Positions 19,093 through 28,405 of a stretch of 64,000 bases of DNA are shown one piece after another; the first letter of the stretch is position 1, and the number at the start of each line of letters is the position of its first letter. The notes under the pieces are model-generated. The model saw only the letters and a list, made by a program, of their open reading frames with translations, was not told the origin of the DNA and ran no database searches. Position numbers and translations under genes: made by a program. The stretch is from Haliscomenobacter sp. (GTDB taxonomy: Bacteria > Bacteroidota > Bacteroidia > Chitinophagales > Saprospiraceae), in contig NZ_JADKCX010000008.1 in the NCBI RefSeq assembly GCF_016718685.1, forward strand, positions 1 to 64,000. Direction: 5' to 3'.

Positions 19093-22000
19093 AGATCCGC
19101 AAACTCACCATAAAAAACCTCCACTCCCTCCGCCTCGATGCCGAGATCGACTTTTTGGCAGCACCGCTGGGCACTACGGGTTTGTTTGCCATCACGGGGG
19201 ACACTGGAGCAGGGAAGAGCACCATTTTGGACGCAATCACATTGGCCCTATTTGGAAAGTTGCCCCGAGGCAGTGAGCGAGGCGAAGTCTTATCTTTTGG
19301 GGCGACCCAATGTTTGGCGGAAGTAGAATTTGAAAACAACAACATCCTGCTGCGGGCAAAATGGGGCATGCACCGCTCGGGAGGTAAACTGGAAGGCAAA
19401 ATCCAGGAGCCCGTGCGCCGATTGGAACGTTGGGACCTTGAAAAGCAAGAATTCCTCACCATCGGCCAAAAGGGCAAAGAAGTCGATCAACTCATTGAAG
19501 AATTGACGGGCCTGGATTACGATCGTTTTCGGCGCTCGGTGTTATTGGCCCAAGGCGATTTTGCCGCTTTTTTACACGCCGATGAAAGAGAGCGCAGTGA
19601 GTTGTTGGAAAAAATTACGGGTTCCGAAATTGACAGCGAGTTGTCCAAGGCTGCTTTTGCCCGGCACAAACAGGAAGATTTATTGTTGAAAGAACTACAG
19701 GCTGAAAAAGGCCGTCTGGAAATACTACCCGCCGAAGAGGCCGAAGCGCTGGCCCAACAAGCCAAACAACTGGAGCAAGAAAGTGCCATCACCCAGCAAA
19801 ACCTCAAAAAACTCCGCCATTTTCAGCAGCAACTTCAGCGCAAAGCCGAACTGGAAAACAGCGCCCAAAACCTCAACGAGGAATACAGCCAATGGGAACT
19901 TGCCCGTGCAGCGGCGGAAATTCCTTTTGCCCGTTTGCAGCGCTATCAATCCTTGCGCATGTATCAGCCCCAGTTGCAGAAGTTAGACGACTTGTTGATC
20001 GCCCAAACCCATATTCAAGAGCAGGTTGTGCAGTTACAAATGCTGGAGGATGCGCAACAAGCCGCTTTTTTGACCCAGGAAGCCCAAACCCGTGCGGCTC
20101 AACAGCTCCTGGAACAAGCTCAACTCCAGCAAAAACAGCAGGAACCCATCCTGGCCGAAGCCTTGCGCCTGGATGTGCAGATCAACACGCGTGCCCAACC
20201 CCTGCAAATTCAAGAAGAAAACCTGACGCGTTTACAAGCAGAAAAAGAGCAAAGTCAGGCAAAAGGCACTGCCCTGGAAGCCGAACAACAAGCCGCTGCA
20301 GAACGCCTGCAAAAGGTGCAAAGTTGGTTGCATGAACACCCGAATTGGCACCAACTGGCAGCGCTGTTGCCGCTTATGCAAAGCGAAATTGCTGCCTTGG
20401 ACGAGGCGCGGCAACAAAGTGCACTGCTGAACCAGGATCAAACACAAACTACTCAAGAGCTGACTTCATTGCAAGTGCAAACCCTGGACTTGCAAGCCCA
20501 AAAAGCCAAATTGTTAAGCCGACAAAGCGAACTGAAAGCAGCTTATGAAGCCGCTTTGCCACCCGATGTGCCCCTTTCCGACGAGGCTTTGCTCAATTGG
20601 TTGTACCAAGACCTCGAACGCCTCAATCAACGCCAAACCCAGTTGGAACAATTGCAGGAACTAAATGGGGCGTATCGGCAAGTGTTGGCGGAAATCAGCA
20701 GTTTGGAACAACAACTGGAAACGCTGCGCTATCGCGAAATGGATTTGCAAAAACAACTCTTGAACGTCTTTGATGAACAGGAGCTAAGCGATGAAATCCT
20801 GTTGTACAAGCAGCAAGTGTACGAACAACAACGCTTGATCGCCAATTACGAACAAGACCGCAACCGCCTGCAAGAGGGCGAAGCCTGCCCACTTTGTTTT
20901 TCCACCGAACACCCTTTTCGCTATCATACGTTCAAACCCTTTGTCGACCTGGCCCTACAAGAATACGAAAAGGCCCAGGCTGACGCCGAAACGCTACGAC
21001 TCCACCGCCAAAGTCTAGCCCTGCAATTGCGGGAAACCAGCACCCAGGTAGAACAATTGGAGCAACCCTTGCACGGCCAACTGAGCCAAGGCTTGTTGCG
21101 CATCCATGAATTGGAAGGCAAAAGAGGCCGGATTATGGGTAGTTTGGTGGGCCTCGACGTGGATAAGGAAGCGGGCGCTTTGAGCGAATACCTTACGGAT
21201 ACGGCCCAATTGTTGCAAGCGCGCCGACAGGCCATTGGCACCTTGACTAACTTGAGCAAGGAACTACAAAACTTGCAGGAAAATCTCCAGCATACCCAGC
21301 AGGCGGAGCAACAACTGCTGTCGCGCAGTGCCATCATGGCGGAACGGCAGGCACAATTGGGGCAAAAACAAAACGAAATCAATATCCGTATGGCACAAAA
21401 GCAGGCCGTCGTTTTGGAAAAATTGGCCCTGCTCGATTTTGGCTATCAGGAAAACAGCAGCGAACTCCTACAATCCCTCCTCAATGCCCGCGAGCATTTT
21501 CAAAAAGCCCAGGAACTCCAACTTTCGCTGGAACGTGATCTGGAGAAAAACCGCTTTGAACGCCAACAACAGACGGACAACCTGCAAAAGTTAGATTTGC
21601 AAATGGAGCAGCTTAGCCAATTCATTCAAAAAGAAACGGAAGCTTTGTCCCTTTTGCAAGACAAAAGAATCGCACTAATTGGTGCCCAAAACATCGAAGA
21701 CTTCAAGGAAGCATTGCAATTGGCTATTAATCAGTTCAATGAGCAGTTGCAAGCAGAAAATACCCGCCTGAAAGAACTGCGGGAAACAAACATTGCTGCC
21801 CAGACGCGTTTGGAAAATGTACAAGCAGAACTCAAACGTACCGTTCAGGAAGTCCAAAAACTGGAAACAAGTTTGACCCTGGTGCTTCAAAACCAACGAT
21901 TGCCGGATTTAGCCGCCTTGCGTGCCTGTATGCTCAGCACCGAAGAAGAGCAGGAAATCCGCCATGTGCAGGAACAATTGGCGCGTCAGGAAGCAGAATT

Positions 22001-22736
22001 AAAGCGGTTGCAGCAAGAAAATGCCAGTCAACTGGCCGACTTGATCCTGGAAACCCGCGAGGCCCCTGAACCCGAGGCGCTCAAAACCCTACTGGAAGAA
22101 CAAGAGAAAGCCTGGCAAATGTTGGAACAAAACCTGGGGCAATTGTTGGAAAAACTCCAGCGCCACGAGCAACAACAACTAAAAGCCAAAACCCTGCTCA
22201 AGTCCATTCAGGCGCAACAAAAAGAATACCAACGCTGGGCCAAACTCAATGACTTGATTGGCTCCGCCGACGGCAAAAAATTCCGCACATTTGCTCAGGG
22301 TTTGACTTTGGCTAAATTGATTCAACTGGCCAATCGCCACTTGCAACAGCTCAACGGCCGCTACGTGATTTTGAAAAAAGCGAATGAAGACCTCGGCCTC
22401 GAAATCATGGACACTTTTCAAGCCAACAATCGCCGGAGCATGCGGACTTTGTCGGGGGGCGAGAGTTTTTTGGTGAGTTTGGCCCTGGCCCTGGCCCTGT
22501 CGGAATTGGCTGGCCGCAATACTTCTATTCAATCCCTCTTCATCGATGAAGGTTTTGGAACCCTGGATGAAAGCAGTTTGGACCTCGCCATTTCAACCCT
22601 GGAGAACCTGCAATCGAGTGGCAAAACCATTGGCATCATTTCCCACGTCAAAGAGTTGAAAGAACGAATTGGTGTACAAATTCAGGTGAAAAAGCAGAGT
22701 GACGGGTTTAGTCAGATCAAGGTGCTTAACGCTTGA
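19089..22736 (+). CDS. sbcC: SbcC/Rad50-like ATPase
   Basis: A 1215-residue SMC-like ATPase that partners SbcD. The N-terminal head carries Walker A GDTGAGKST near residue 35. Long Gln/Glu-rich coiled coils follow, with a zinc hook CPLC near residue 601 at the apex. The C-terminal head carries the signature LSGGESF near residue 1121 and Walker B FIDEGFGTLDESS. The start ATG overlaps the sbcD stop (ATGA). The very high Q content of the coils is notable but typical for the family. It is the largest uninterrupted gene in this part of the window. Confidence 0.95.
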   Translation: MKIRKLTIKNLHSLRLDAEIDFLAAPLGTTGLFAITGDTGAGKSTILDAITLALFGKLPRGSERGEVLSFGATQCLAEVEFENNNILLRAKWGMHRSGGKLEGKIQEPVRRLERWDLEKQEFLTIGQKGKEVDQLIEELTGLDYDRFRRSVLLAQGDFAAFLHADERERSELLEKITGSEIDSELSKAAFARHKQEDLLLKELQAEKGRLEILPAEEAEALAQQAKQLEQESAITQQNLKKLRHFQQQLQRKAELENSAQNLNEEYSQWELARAAAEIPFARLQRYQSLRMYQPQLQKLDDLLIAQTHIQEQVVQLQMLEDAQQAAFLTQEAQTRAAQQLLEQAQLQQKQQEPILAEALRLDVQINTRAQPLQIQEENLTRLQAEKEQSQAKGTALEAEQQAAAERLQKVQSWLHEHPNWHQLAALLPLMQSEIAALDEARQQSALLNQDQTQTTQELTSLQVQTLDLQAQKAKLLSRQSELKAAYEAALPPDVPLSDEALLNWLYQDLERLNQRQTQLEQLQELNGAYRQVLAEISSLEQQLETLRYREMDLQKQLLNVFDEQELSDEILLYKQQVYEQQRLIANYEQDRNRLQEGEACPLCFSTEHPFRYHTFKPFVDLALQEYEKAQADAETLRLHRQSLALQLRETSTQVEQLEQPLHGQLSQGLLRIHELEGKRGRIMGSLVGLDVDKEAGALSEYLTDTAQLLQARRQAIGTLTNLSKELQNLQENLQHTQQAEQQLLSRSAIMAERQAQLGQKQNEINIRMAQKQAVVLEKLALLDFGYQENSSELLQSLLNAREHFQKAQELQLSLERDLEKNRFERQQQTDNLQKLDLQMEQLSQFIQKETEALSLLQDKRIALIGAQNIEDFKEALQLAINQFNEQLQAENTRLKELRETNIAAQTRLENVQAELKRTVQEVQKLETSLTLVLQNQRLPDLAALRACMLSTEEEQEIRHVQEQLARQEAELKRLQQENASQLADLILETREAPEPEALKTLLEEQEKAWQMLEQNLGQLLEKLQRHEQQQLKAKTLLKSIQAQQKEYQRWAKLNDLIGSADGKKFRTFAQGLTLAKLIQLANRHLQQLNGRYVILKKANEDLGLEIMDTFQANNRRSMRTLSGGESFLVSLALALALSELAGRNTSIQSLFIDEGFGTLDESSLDLAISTLENLQSSGKTIGIISHVKELKERIGVQIQVKKQSDGFSQIKVLNA

Positions 22737-22737
22737 T

Positions 22738-23120
22738 TTAAAGTAATTCTGTAGCGCCGTTTTCATCCTCACTTTGTTTTTTATCTTCCATACTTTGGTA
22801 GTGACGGTACGAAATGATTTGGTACCAAATGGCCAATGAAACAGGCAGCGTAACAAAAGCGGCATACGCCAGATATTCGAATCGTTTGTTCAAACCAGTA
22901 TAATTGCCTACTAGGGAAAACAATAGGTAAGTACTGGCCCATAAAAAATACTGCCTTCTGCGTTTGTCTCCACTAACAATCCAAACAAAAGCACTTAGGT
23001 ATTGCCAGATGCCTAAAAAAAAGAGCATAATTAAGGCAAAAAGCGGCCTTCATAACTCGGGATGGCCCAAGCAATCATGATTAAAATGTAGATGAAACCC
23101 AAAGAACTTTGTGTGAGCAT
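22738..23120 (-). CDS. Small integral membrane protein, frameshifted
   Basis: A 127-residue protein with four predicted helices, of unknown family. The first 29 residues (from MLTQSSLGFIYILIMIAW) read in one frame and stop at a TAA near 23035. The remainder, from LIMLFFLGIWQYLSAF, reads in another. Adding one T to the TT pair near 23034 merges them. The C-terminal tail is acidic (KKQSEDENGATE). It ends one base after the sbcC stop on the opposite strand. A TATATTTG element at 23150-23157 may be its -7 box. Confidence 0.6.
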
Positions 23121-23266
23121 GCGAGCTTATTCAGGCTTTCTTTATGCCACAAATATAGTTCATTATTTTCAATAATTTCTGAAAGTTTAATAATTTTAAC
23201 TAAATTTTATAAAAAAAACCAAAGTACGAAAGCTTCCTTGGGCTTTTTTTTTGTTGTTCGATACTT

Positions 23267-23440
23267 TTATCCAGCCATCATCAAATACATCAATACCAAA
23301 AAGACCAGGATCGATGCAGTAATGATAACGATGGTTTTGGTAGAAATGCCATGCTGAGAATGCATCGTTCGAGCTCCAGAGTCTTTGGAGTCATGTACAC
23401 TATGCATGCCCGCTTTGCGGGGAGATTTATGTGGTTTCAT
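23267..23440 (-). CDS. Short single-pass membrane protein (57 residues)
   Basis: A small open frame with a basic, His/Ser-rich N-terminal half (MKPHKSPRKAGMHSVHDS) and one C-terminal helix (TIVIITASILVFLVLMYL) ending MMAG. It begins 12 bp downstream of the lipoprotein gene on the same strand, which suggests co-transcription. No family is recognised. Support is the clean start, the hydrophobic pattern and the tight spacing. Confidence 0.55.
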   Translation of the reverse strand: MKPHKSPRKAGMHSVHDSKDSGARTMHSQHGISTKTIVIITASILVFLVLMYLMMAG

Positions 23441-23452
23441 ACGTCCGATGTT

Positions 23453-23965
23453 TTATTTGCAAAAAATGGTTATTCTCTCGGTTTTGATCGTGTTGCTCCA
23501 TTTGCCGGAACGATCCCGAATCCGGATGAAATAGGAGAGAGAATCTGTAGGGAAAGTGGCACTGGGGATACAGGTCAGACGGGTATTGGGAAAGGTACAA
23601 CAAAAATATTTGGTATCCGGGCTGTTGGTTAATTTTATCGAAATTTCGCCCTGAATGCCATCCCCGGAACCCAGCTGGGGAATTGGACTCACTTTGAAAA
23701 AATGCTCAAAGTCATCCCGACTATCGGTCAGGGAGATATTGGTGCTGTCTTTGCTGCCCAAATCGCCGTCTCCATCGGTGAACGCGAAGCGGATTTCGAT
23801 GGTATCCAGGGGAATTCCACCACCGCGGCTTTGGTCAATGGCTGTGTGGCTCATCCCAAGGTATTTGATCACGGGTTCAGCCGGAAATTCTGGCGGATTG
23901 GAGCAAGTACTGGCCAGCAGCAAAATCAAAAGGCAAAAAAGGAAATATCCAGACTTTTTCATCAT
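23453..23965 (-). CDS. Putative lipoprotein
   Basis: A 170-residue protein with a lipobox-type signal (LLILLLASTCSN; lipid-anchored Cys near residue 22 from the second Met). The mature part has the pattern EIRFAFTDGDGDLG, common to a group of Bacteroidota lipoproteins with a beta-sandwich fold, and a C-terminal YFIRIRDRSGKWSNTI strand. No function is known. The tandem ATG at 23960-23965 gives the natural signal peptide; an upstream in-frame start would add a basic extension. Confidence 0.7.
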   Translation of the reverse strand: MMKKSGYFLFCLLILLLASTCSNPPEFPAEPVIKYLGMSHTAIDQSRGGGIPLDTIEIRFAFTDGDGDLGSKDSTNISLTDSRDDFEHFFKVSPIPQLGSGDGIQGEISIKLTNSPDTKYFCCTFPNTRLTCIPSATFPTDSLSYFIRIRDRSGKWSNTIKTERITIFCK

Positions 23966-24078
23966 AATTACTAATTTTGACCGGATTCGAGCCGCCATCA
24001 GCAGCGTGTTTAAAACGGGGCAATTTCAAATTCCGACTCAATTTGATCAAAAAATAAGACTTTTTATTGAAACAAGAA

Positions 24079-25080
24079 ATGATATTTCAGTCGGCCAGGA
24101 GTCATCTGTACGATCTCGTCCAAAATGTGCAGCCTGATGAATTCGAAGCGCTTGCACTTCAAGTGTTTCGCTTCCAGGCAAGGTTCAATCCCCTGTACGC
24201 ACAATTTTTGGATTTGTTGCACATCAAGCCCTCTAGTGTTCAACGTTTGGAAGCCATTCCTTGTTTACCCATTCAATTGTTTAAACAATACGAGATAAAA
24301 ACCGGAGAATGGCCAAACGAGGCGATTTTTTTCAGTAGTGGTACCACAGGGGCACAAACCAGCCGCCATGCGGTGCGCAGTTTGCAAGATTATACCCACA
24401 ACACCTTGCGCGGTTTTGAGGCATTTTACGGGCCTTTGTCCGACTATTGTTTTGTGGCACTGTTGCCTGCCTACTTAGAACGAGAAGGTTCCTCTTTGGT
24501 TTATATGGCCGAGCAATTTGTACAATGGTCGAAATACCGCCAAAGTGGATTTTACTTGTATGATCATGCCGCACTGCGCAAAACACTAGCAGAATGTGCT
24601 GCAAAAAAAATTCCGACGGTATTGATTGGGGTTAGTTTTGCACTCTGGGATTTGGCAGAGGAGGAAGCTTTGAATTTCCCCGAACTTATCGTGATGGAAA
24701 CGGGCGGCATGAAGGGGCGGCGGCGTGAATTGACCCGAGTGGAATTGCACGAAATCCTGACTCAGGGGTTAGGCGTTTCAGATATCCACTCAGAATACGG
24801 CATGACGGAATTGTTGTCTCAAGCCTATTCCCAAGGGCAAGGGCTATTTTACCCCAGCCCCACGCTCCGCGTCTGGACTCGTGAACCCAATGATCCCCTG
24901 ACTGCAACAGCCCCAGGCCGCACCGGCGTCATCAACGTGATCGACTTGGCGAACCTGGATACCATAGCCTTCATCGCCACCGAAGACTTGGGAAAAGTGC
25001 ACGCTGACGGCTCTTTCGAAGTGCTGGGTCGCCTCGATGCTGGAGACATCCGTGGCTGCAACCTACTGGTCGAAATGTAG
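24079..25080 (+). CDS. LuxE-family acyl-protein synthetase-like enzyme
   Basis: A 333-residue AMP-forming acyl-activating enzyme of the LuxE/acyl-protein synthetase group. Evidence: the phosphate-binding loop FFSSGTTGAQTSRH near residue 90, DIHSEYGMTELLSQAYS near residue 240 (A5 motif) and a C-terminal GRLDAGDIRGCNLLVEM (A8-like). The related Bacteroidota genes lie in aryl-polyene or lipid contexts; here the neighbours give no hint. The start is ATG 24079, with TTG 24067 as an alternative. The gene is intact. Confidence 0.82.
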   Translation: MIFQSARSHLYDLVQNVQPDEFEALALQVFRFQARFNPLYAQFLDLLHIKPSSVQRLEAIPCLPIQLFKQYEIKTGEWPNEAIFFSSGTTGAQTSRHAVRSLQDYTHNTLRGFEAFYGPLSDYCFVALLPAYLEREGSSLVYMAEQFVQWSKYRQSGFYLYDHAALRKTLAECAAKKIPTVLIGVSFALWDLAEEEALNFPELIVMETGGMKGRRRELTRVELHEILTQGLGVSDIHSEYGMTELLSQAYSQGQGLFYPSPTLRVWTREPNDPLTATAPGRTGVINVIDLANLDTIAFIATEDLGKVHADGSFEVLGRLDAGDIRGCNLLVEM

Positions 25081-25128
25081 AGTGTCTAAAAAAATAGGGG
25101 GTATCCCTTTTTCATGAGCACAAGCCAA

Positions 25129-25184
25129 CCCACGGATTTATCCGTGGGAGGCCCACCGCACCACCCCATGGCTTTAGCCGTGGG
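25129..25184. repeat. Two REP-like hairpins
   Basis: Two 20-bp palindromes are seen at 25129-25148 (CCCACGGAT/ATCCGTGGG arms) and 25165-25184 (CCCATGGCT/AGCCGTGGG arms). They lie between the LuxE-like and aguB genes. They look like the widespread CCCACGG...CCGTGGG family of repetitive extragenic palindromes. Confidence 0.75.
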
Positions 25185-25216
25185 ACACAGGGATCGATGG
25201 GACAAGAACCAAACAC

Positions 25217-26093
25217 ATGAAAACAGGCATCATCCAACAAACCTGCTCCCCCAACCAAGCCGAAAACATCGCCAAAAGCCTCGCCGCCATCAAAACCTGC
25301 GCCGAGCAAGGCGCCGAACTGGTTGTACTCCAGGAGCTCCACTGCGGCATCTACTTTTGCCAAGCGGAGTCAGCCGAGCTATTTGACCTCGCCGAGCCCA
25401 TCCCCGGTCCAGCCTACCATACCTTTGCCCAGGCGGCCAAAGAAAACAAAGTAGTGTTGGTGACCTCTCTTTTTGAAAAGCGGGCACCCGGCATTTTACC
25501 ACAACACGGCAGTAGTATTTGAAAAAGATGGCACTGAAGCTGGGCGTTACCGCAAAATGCACATCCCTGATGATCCGGCCTACTACGAAAAATTCTACTT
25601 TCCCCCGGGCGACCTGGGTTTCAATCCGATATCCACTTCGGTAGGCAAACTAGGCGTTTTGGTCTGTTGGGATCAATGGTACCCCGAAGGTGCTCGCCTG
25701 ATGGCCATGCGTGGCGCAGAGGTGCTGATTTACCCCACCGCGATTGGTTGGGCGGATACCGACCCTCAAGATGAGCAAGACCGCCAGTTTGGTGCCTGGC
25801 AGACCATTCAAAGGGGCCATGCCGTCGCCAATGGACTCCCGGTCATTTCCGTCAACCGCACGGGTTGGGAGGAAGATTTTTCTGGAGTGACGGGGGGCAT
25901 TCGTTTTTGGGGACAAAGTTTCATTGCTGGTGCGCAAGGGGAAATCCTCTACAGTGCCCCCATTGATCAGGAGGTGACCCAGGTGATCGAGATCGACAAA
26001 CAACGCACCGAAGCGGTACGCCGGATGTGGCCGTTTTTTAGGGATCGGCGCATTGATGCGTATGATGGATTGAACAAACGGTATTTGGATTAA
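25217..26093 (+). CDS. aguB: N-carbamoylputrescine amidase (nitrilase family), frameshifted
   Basis: A 291-residue carbon-nitrogen hydrolase that converts N-carbamoylputrescine to putrescine. The Glu-Lys-Cys triad is visible: Glu in VLQELHCG, Lys in YRKMHIPDDP and Cys in LVCWDQWYPEG. The sequence splits near 25500; removing one T from the TTTT run at 25496-25499 restores PGIYHNTAVVF. The length and the YFPPGDLGF segment fit AguB. The usual partner aguA (agmatine deiminase) is not adjacent. The 3' end overlaps the convergent ExbD-like gene. Confidence 0.88.
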
Positions 26094-26614
26094 CGCGCAG
26101 CATCATCCCATCCATTTCATTCAATTCATCCACAATCGCGTACCGTTTCACCCCACAAATTTTCATTTCATCCAACAGATCCACCAAGTTGCGGTATTTG
26201 GATTTTGGGAAAAATTTGAGCGATACAATCAATTCATCCTGGATGCCCCCACTGGGCTTTCACCTCCTGCTGGCGTTGGATGATTCGTTGACGCAATTCT
26301 TGCCTTGAAAAGGTGAGTGAATCAACTTTTAAGCCCGTTTCATCATCTGCCCCCGTGTAGCAATAGACTTTGTCGCCCTTACCTGCTACCAATGTGAGGG
26401 TTTTGCTTTCCTTAATCCCAGCAGGCTCATCTACCGCGGGCACCGGCTTATTCACCTCCATCGCCTTCGGTTTTTGAAAAGCCGAAGCCAGCATAAAAAA
26501 GGTGATCAGCAAGAAGCCTAGATCAACCATTGCGGTCAAATCCACCCGGGTAGATGATTTAGGGGCACGCCGAGGCCCTTTGGAGCTACGCTCCTGAGTG
26601 TTCATTTCTGCCAT
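26038..26614 (-). CDS. ExbD/TolR-family biopolymer transport protein, frameshifted
   Basis: About 190 residues. A Lys/Arg-rich N-terminus is followed by the conserved VDLTAMVDLGFLLITFFML helix, with the proton-path Asp in MVDLGF, and a periplasmic domain. Removing one G from the GGGGG run (plus-strand CCCCC at 26246-26250) joins AQWG to QDELIVSLKFFPKSKY and completes the domain (RYAIVDELNEMD). The exact stop is uncertain, as the frame runs into the end of aguB. No ExbB or second ExbD is adjacent, so the rest of the energising complex lies outside the window. Confidence 0.75.
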
Positions 26615-26763
26615 GTTCGTTTATTGTATTTTCTGTTGATTAAAAAAGGTCAGGGCGCAACTGCCCTATGACCAACGATTGAGAGTTGCTTTAACATTGT
26701 AGATTCACAAAAATTCATTTTTGGTGTGCGCCGAAAAAAAACCAATCCTATTTTAGGATGTTG

Positions 26764-26771
26764 TAACTTTG
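26764..26771 (+). promoter_or_regulatory. Likely -7 promoter element before trmN6
   Basis: TAACTTTG fits TAnnTTTG exactly. No TTG is found at the preferred 19-nt distance. The 235-bp gap between exbD and trmN6 holds this element and nothing else I can identify. Confidence 0.45.
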
Positions 26772-26849
26772 TAAGAGCAGTCTCAAGTTCAAAACGAAAG
26801 CAAGCATGAGTGCGAAAGCCATAGCAGATACAGTGGAAAAATTGAAAAA

Positions 26850-27564
26850 GTGGAGCAAACCTTTCAATTCAAACAATTTACGATTCATCAAGATCAATGT
26901 TCCATGAAAGTGGGCACCGATGGGGTGCTATTGGGCGCCTGGGCAGATGGAGATGGTGCCGCGCGTATCCTGGACATTGGAACCGGTTCCGGGCTGATTG
27001 CCATCATGTTAGGACAACGCAACCCGACAGCGCAAATCCACGCTGTAGAAATTGATGACCAAGCTTATCCGCAAGCTGCCGAGAACATGCAAAAATGCAC
27101 CCTGGGCGGATCGTTTGACGGTATTCCACCAATCCATTCAGGAGTTTGCCGAAACACCACAACAAGAATACGACCTGATTGTGAGCAATCCCCCCTTTTT
27201 CACGGGAGGGACTTTTTCTTTCAATCAAGACCGCAATAGTGTACGCCATACCGTCAAATTGCCACACGGAGACATGTTGCGCGCCGTACAAAAACTACTC
27301 GCCAAAACCGGAAAATTCTGTGTGATTTTACCCTTTGTAGAAGGCCTGCGCTTTCAGGAGCTAGCCACGAGTTACCATTTTTATTGTACCCGGGTCACAG
27401 AAGTATTGACCATTGCCAATAAACCCGTAGAACGATTGTTGATGCAGTTTGAATTGGAAAGTTGTTCTCCGCAGCGGGATCAATTGATTGTTCGGCAAGA
27501 AGGGCCAATCGAGTGGACAGAAGCTTATCAAAACTTAACCAGAGCTTTTTATTTGAAAATGTAA
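26850..27564 (+). CDS. trmN6: tRNA1(Val) adenine(37)-N6-methyltransferase (TrmN6/YfiC), frameshifted
   Basis: A 237-residue SAM-dependent methyltransferase. It shows the N-terminal FKQFTIHQDQCSMKVGTDG pattern of the family, motif I LDIGTGSGLIA and the catalytic motif IV SNPPFF. Removing one A from the AAAAA run at 27091-27095 joins ENMQ to NAPWADRLTVF. The start used is GTG 26850. An ATG at 26806 would be in frame if one A were added at about 26845, giving a 15-residue extension, so the N-terminus is not certain. Confidence 0.87.
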
Positions 27565-27596
27565 TCACTGCTTTAGCAACCCTGTCAAGAGGGTTT

Positions 27597-27662
27597 GGTC
27601 ACTAAGGCAAGAAGACACGCTGTGAAATGGATTTGGATCGGTGCCTACGTGCCTTAGTGGCC
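27597..27662. repeat. Inverted repeat of CACTAAGGCA type
   Basis: The arms GGTCACTAAGGCA (27597-27609) and TGCCTTAGTGGCC (27650-27662) are nearly complementary. They lie between trmN6 and the convergent HTH gene. The same word family appears nested inside the large repeat at 46121-46352. Confidence 0.7.
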
Positions 27663-27701
27663 GGTTTTGAAATCGGTTCGCCGTGGCGTGAATGGGCAGC
27701 G

Positions 27702-27947
27702 CTACTGCTGTTCGGCCAGGATTGCCCGAGCCGCCTCCAGAATAGCATCATCATCTAAATGAACAACTCCTCCTCCGGGACCCGGTTCGATGTGTACACC
27801 TATCGTCTCACCGTCATCCAGCTTCGATGCTCCAAAGTAATTCCGTACGGTATCTTCGGCAATGTTCAGCTTTTTCGCAATTCGCGTAATGCTGCCAGTA
27901 GGGAGCTTGTGCTTAATGTCCCTAAGATCATTGAATGTGATGTTCAT
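27702..27947 (-). CDS. Small putative DNA-binding protein
   Basis: An 81-residue protein with a helix-turn-helix-like stretch (GSITRIAKKLNIAEDTVRNYFG, residues about 17-38). It is followed by a Gly-rich link (EPGPGGGVVHLDD) and a short C-terminal helix. It resembles a conserved family of small Bacteroidota HTH proteins whose function I cannot state. ATG 27947 starts the conserved region; an upstream in-frame start would add a hydrophobic extension. It is monocistronic. Confidence 0.65.
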   Translation of the reverse strand: MNITFNDLRDIKHKLPTGSITRIAKKLNIAEDTVRNYFGASKLDDGETIGVHIEPGPGGGVVHLDDDAILEAARAILAEQQ

Positions 27948-28241
27948 AGACAGTAAATTTAGTGAAAAAAGGAGAACCAACTGTTCATCTGAAATGTAGC
28001 AAAAATTTTATAATCTTCCAATAGTTGCTGCTTTAATTTTGTCAAAAAAAGCTTTCGAAAAAGAAATGCCCAATTTTTGATGATAAAAAAAAATTGGGCA
28101 ATGAGAATAGTCAGTAGGGTAGGGTGATTTTTGTGTGCTGAAAATCTTTTGCCTTTCTAAATTCGTGCATAACTTCCCCCTTACCAACAGCCAATGTGGA
28201 AAACTCGCCTACTTATCAAGACGCGATTGGAGGGGATGCTG
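27948..28241. other. Intergenic region upstream of smc
   Basis: AT-rich sequence between two divergently transcribed genes. I see no further gene or strong repeat. The smc promoter element and the GTTGAG inverted repeat follow at 28242 and 28262. Confidence 0.5.
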
Positions 28242-28249
28242 TATCTTTG
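28242..28249 (+). promoter_or_regulatory. Likely -7 promoter element for smc
   Basis: TATCTTTG lies 157 bp before the smc start. The GTTGAG inverted repeat lies between it and the gene, so the 5' leader would fold into a long hairpin. Confidence 0.55.
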
Positions 28250-28261
28250 TAGGCTTGTTCT

Positions 28262-28393
28262 CGTTGAGAAGTTGAGGGGTTGAGAAGTTGAGGCTACCAC
28301 GAGCGGTCACTGAGCTGTTCACTGAGCGAAGTCGAAGTGCAGTCGAAGTGTCGCTGCGGTAGCCTCAACTTCTCAACCCCTCAACCCCTCAAC
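28262..28393. repeat. Inverted repeat of GTTGAG words in the smc leader
   Basis: The left arm (28262-28298) holds four GTTGAGnn units with an exact 8-nt period, followed by GGCTACC. The right arm (28358-28393) is its complement. The loop carries the 20-bp element at 28320-28339 shared with the GTTCCA repeat at 32994-33013. The smc start codon is 12 bp downstream. Confidence 0.9.
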
Positions 28394-28405
28394 TAACCCA
28401 TAACC

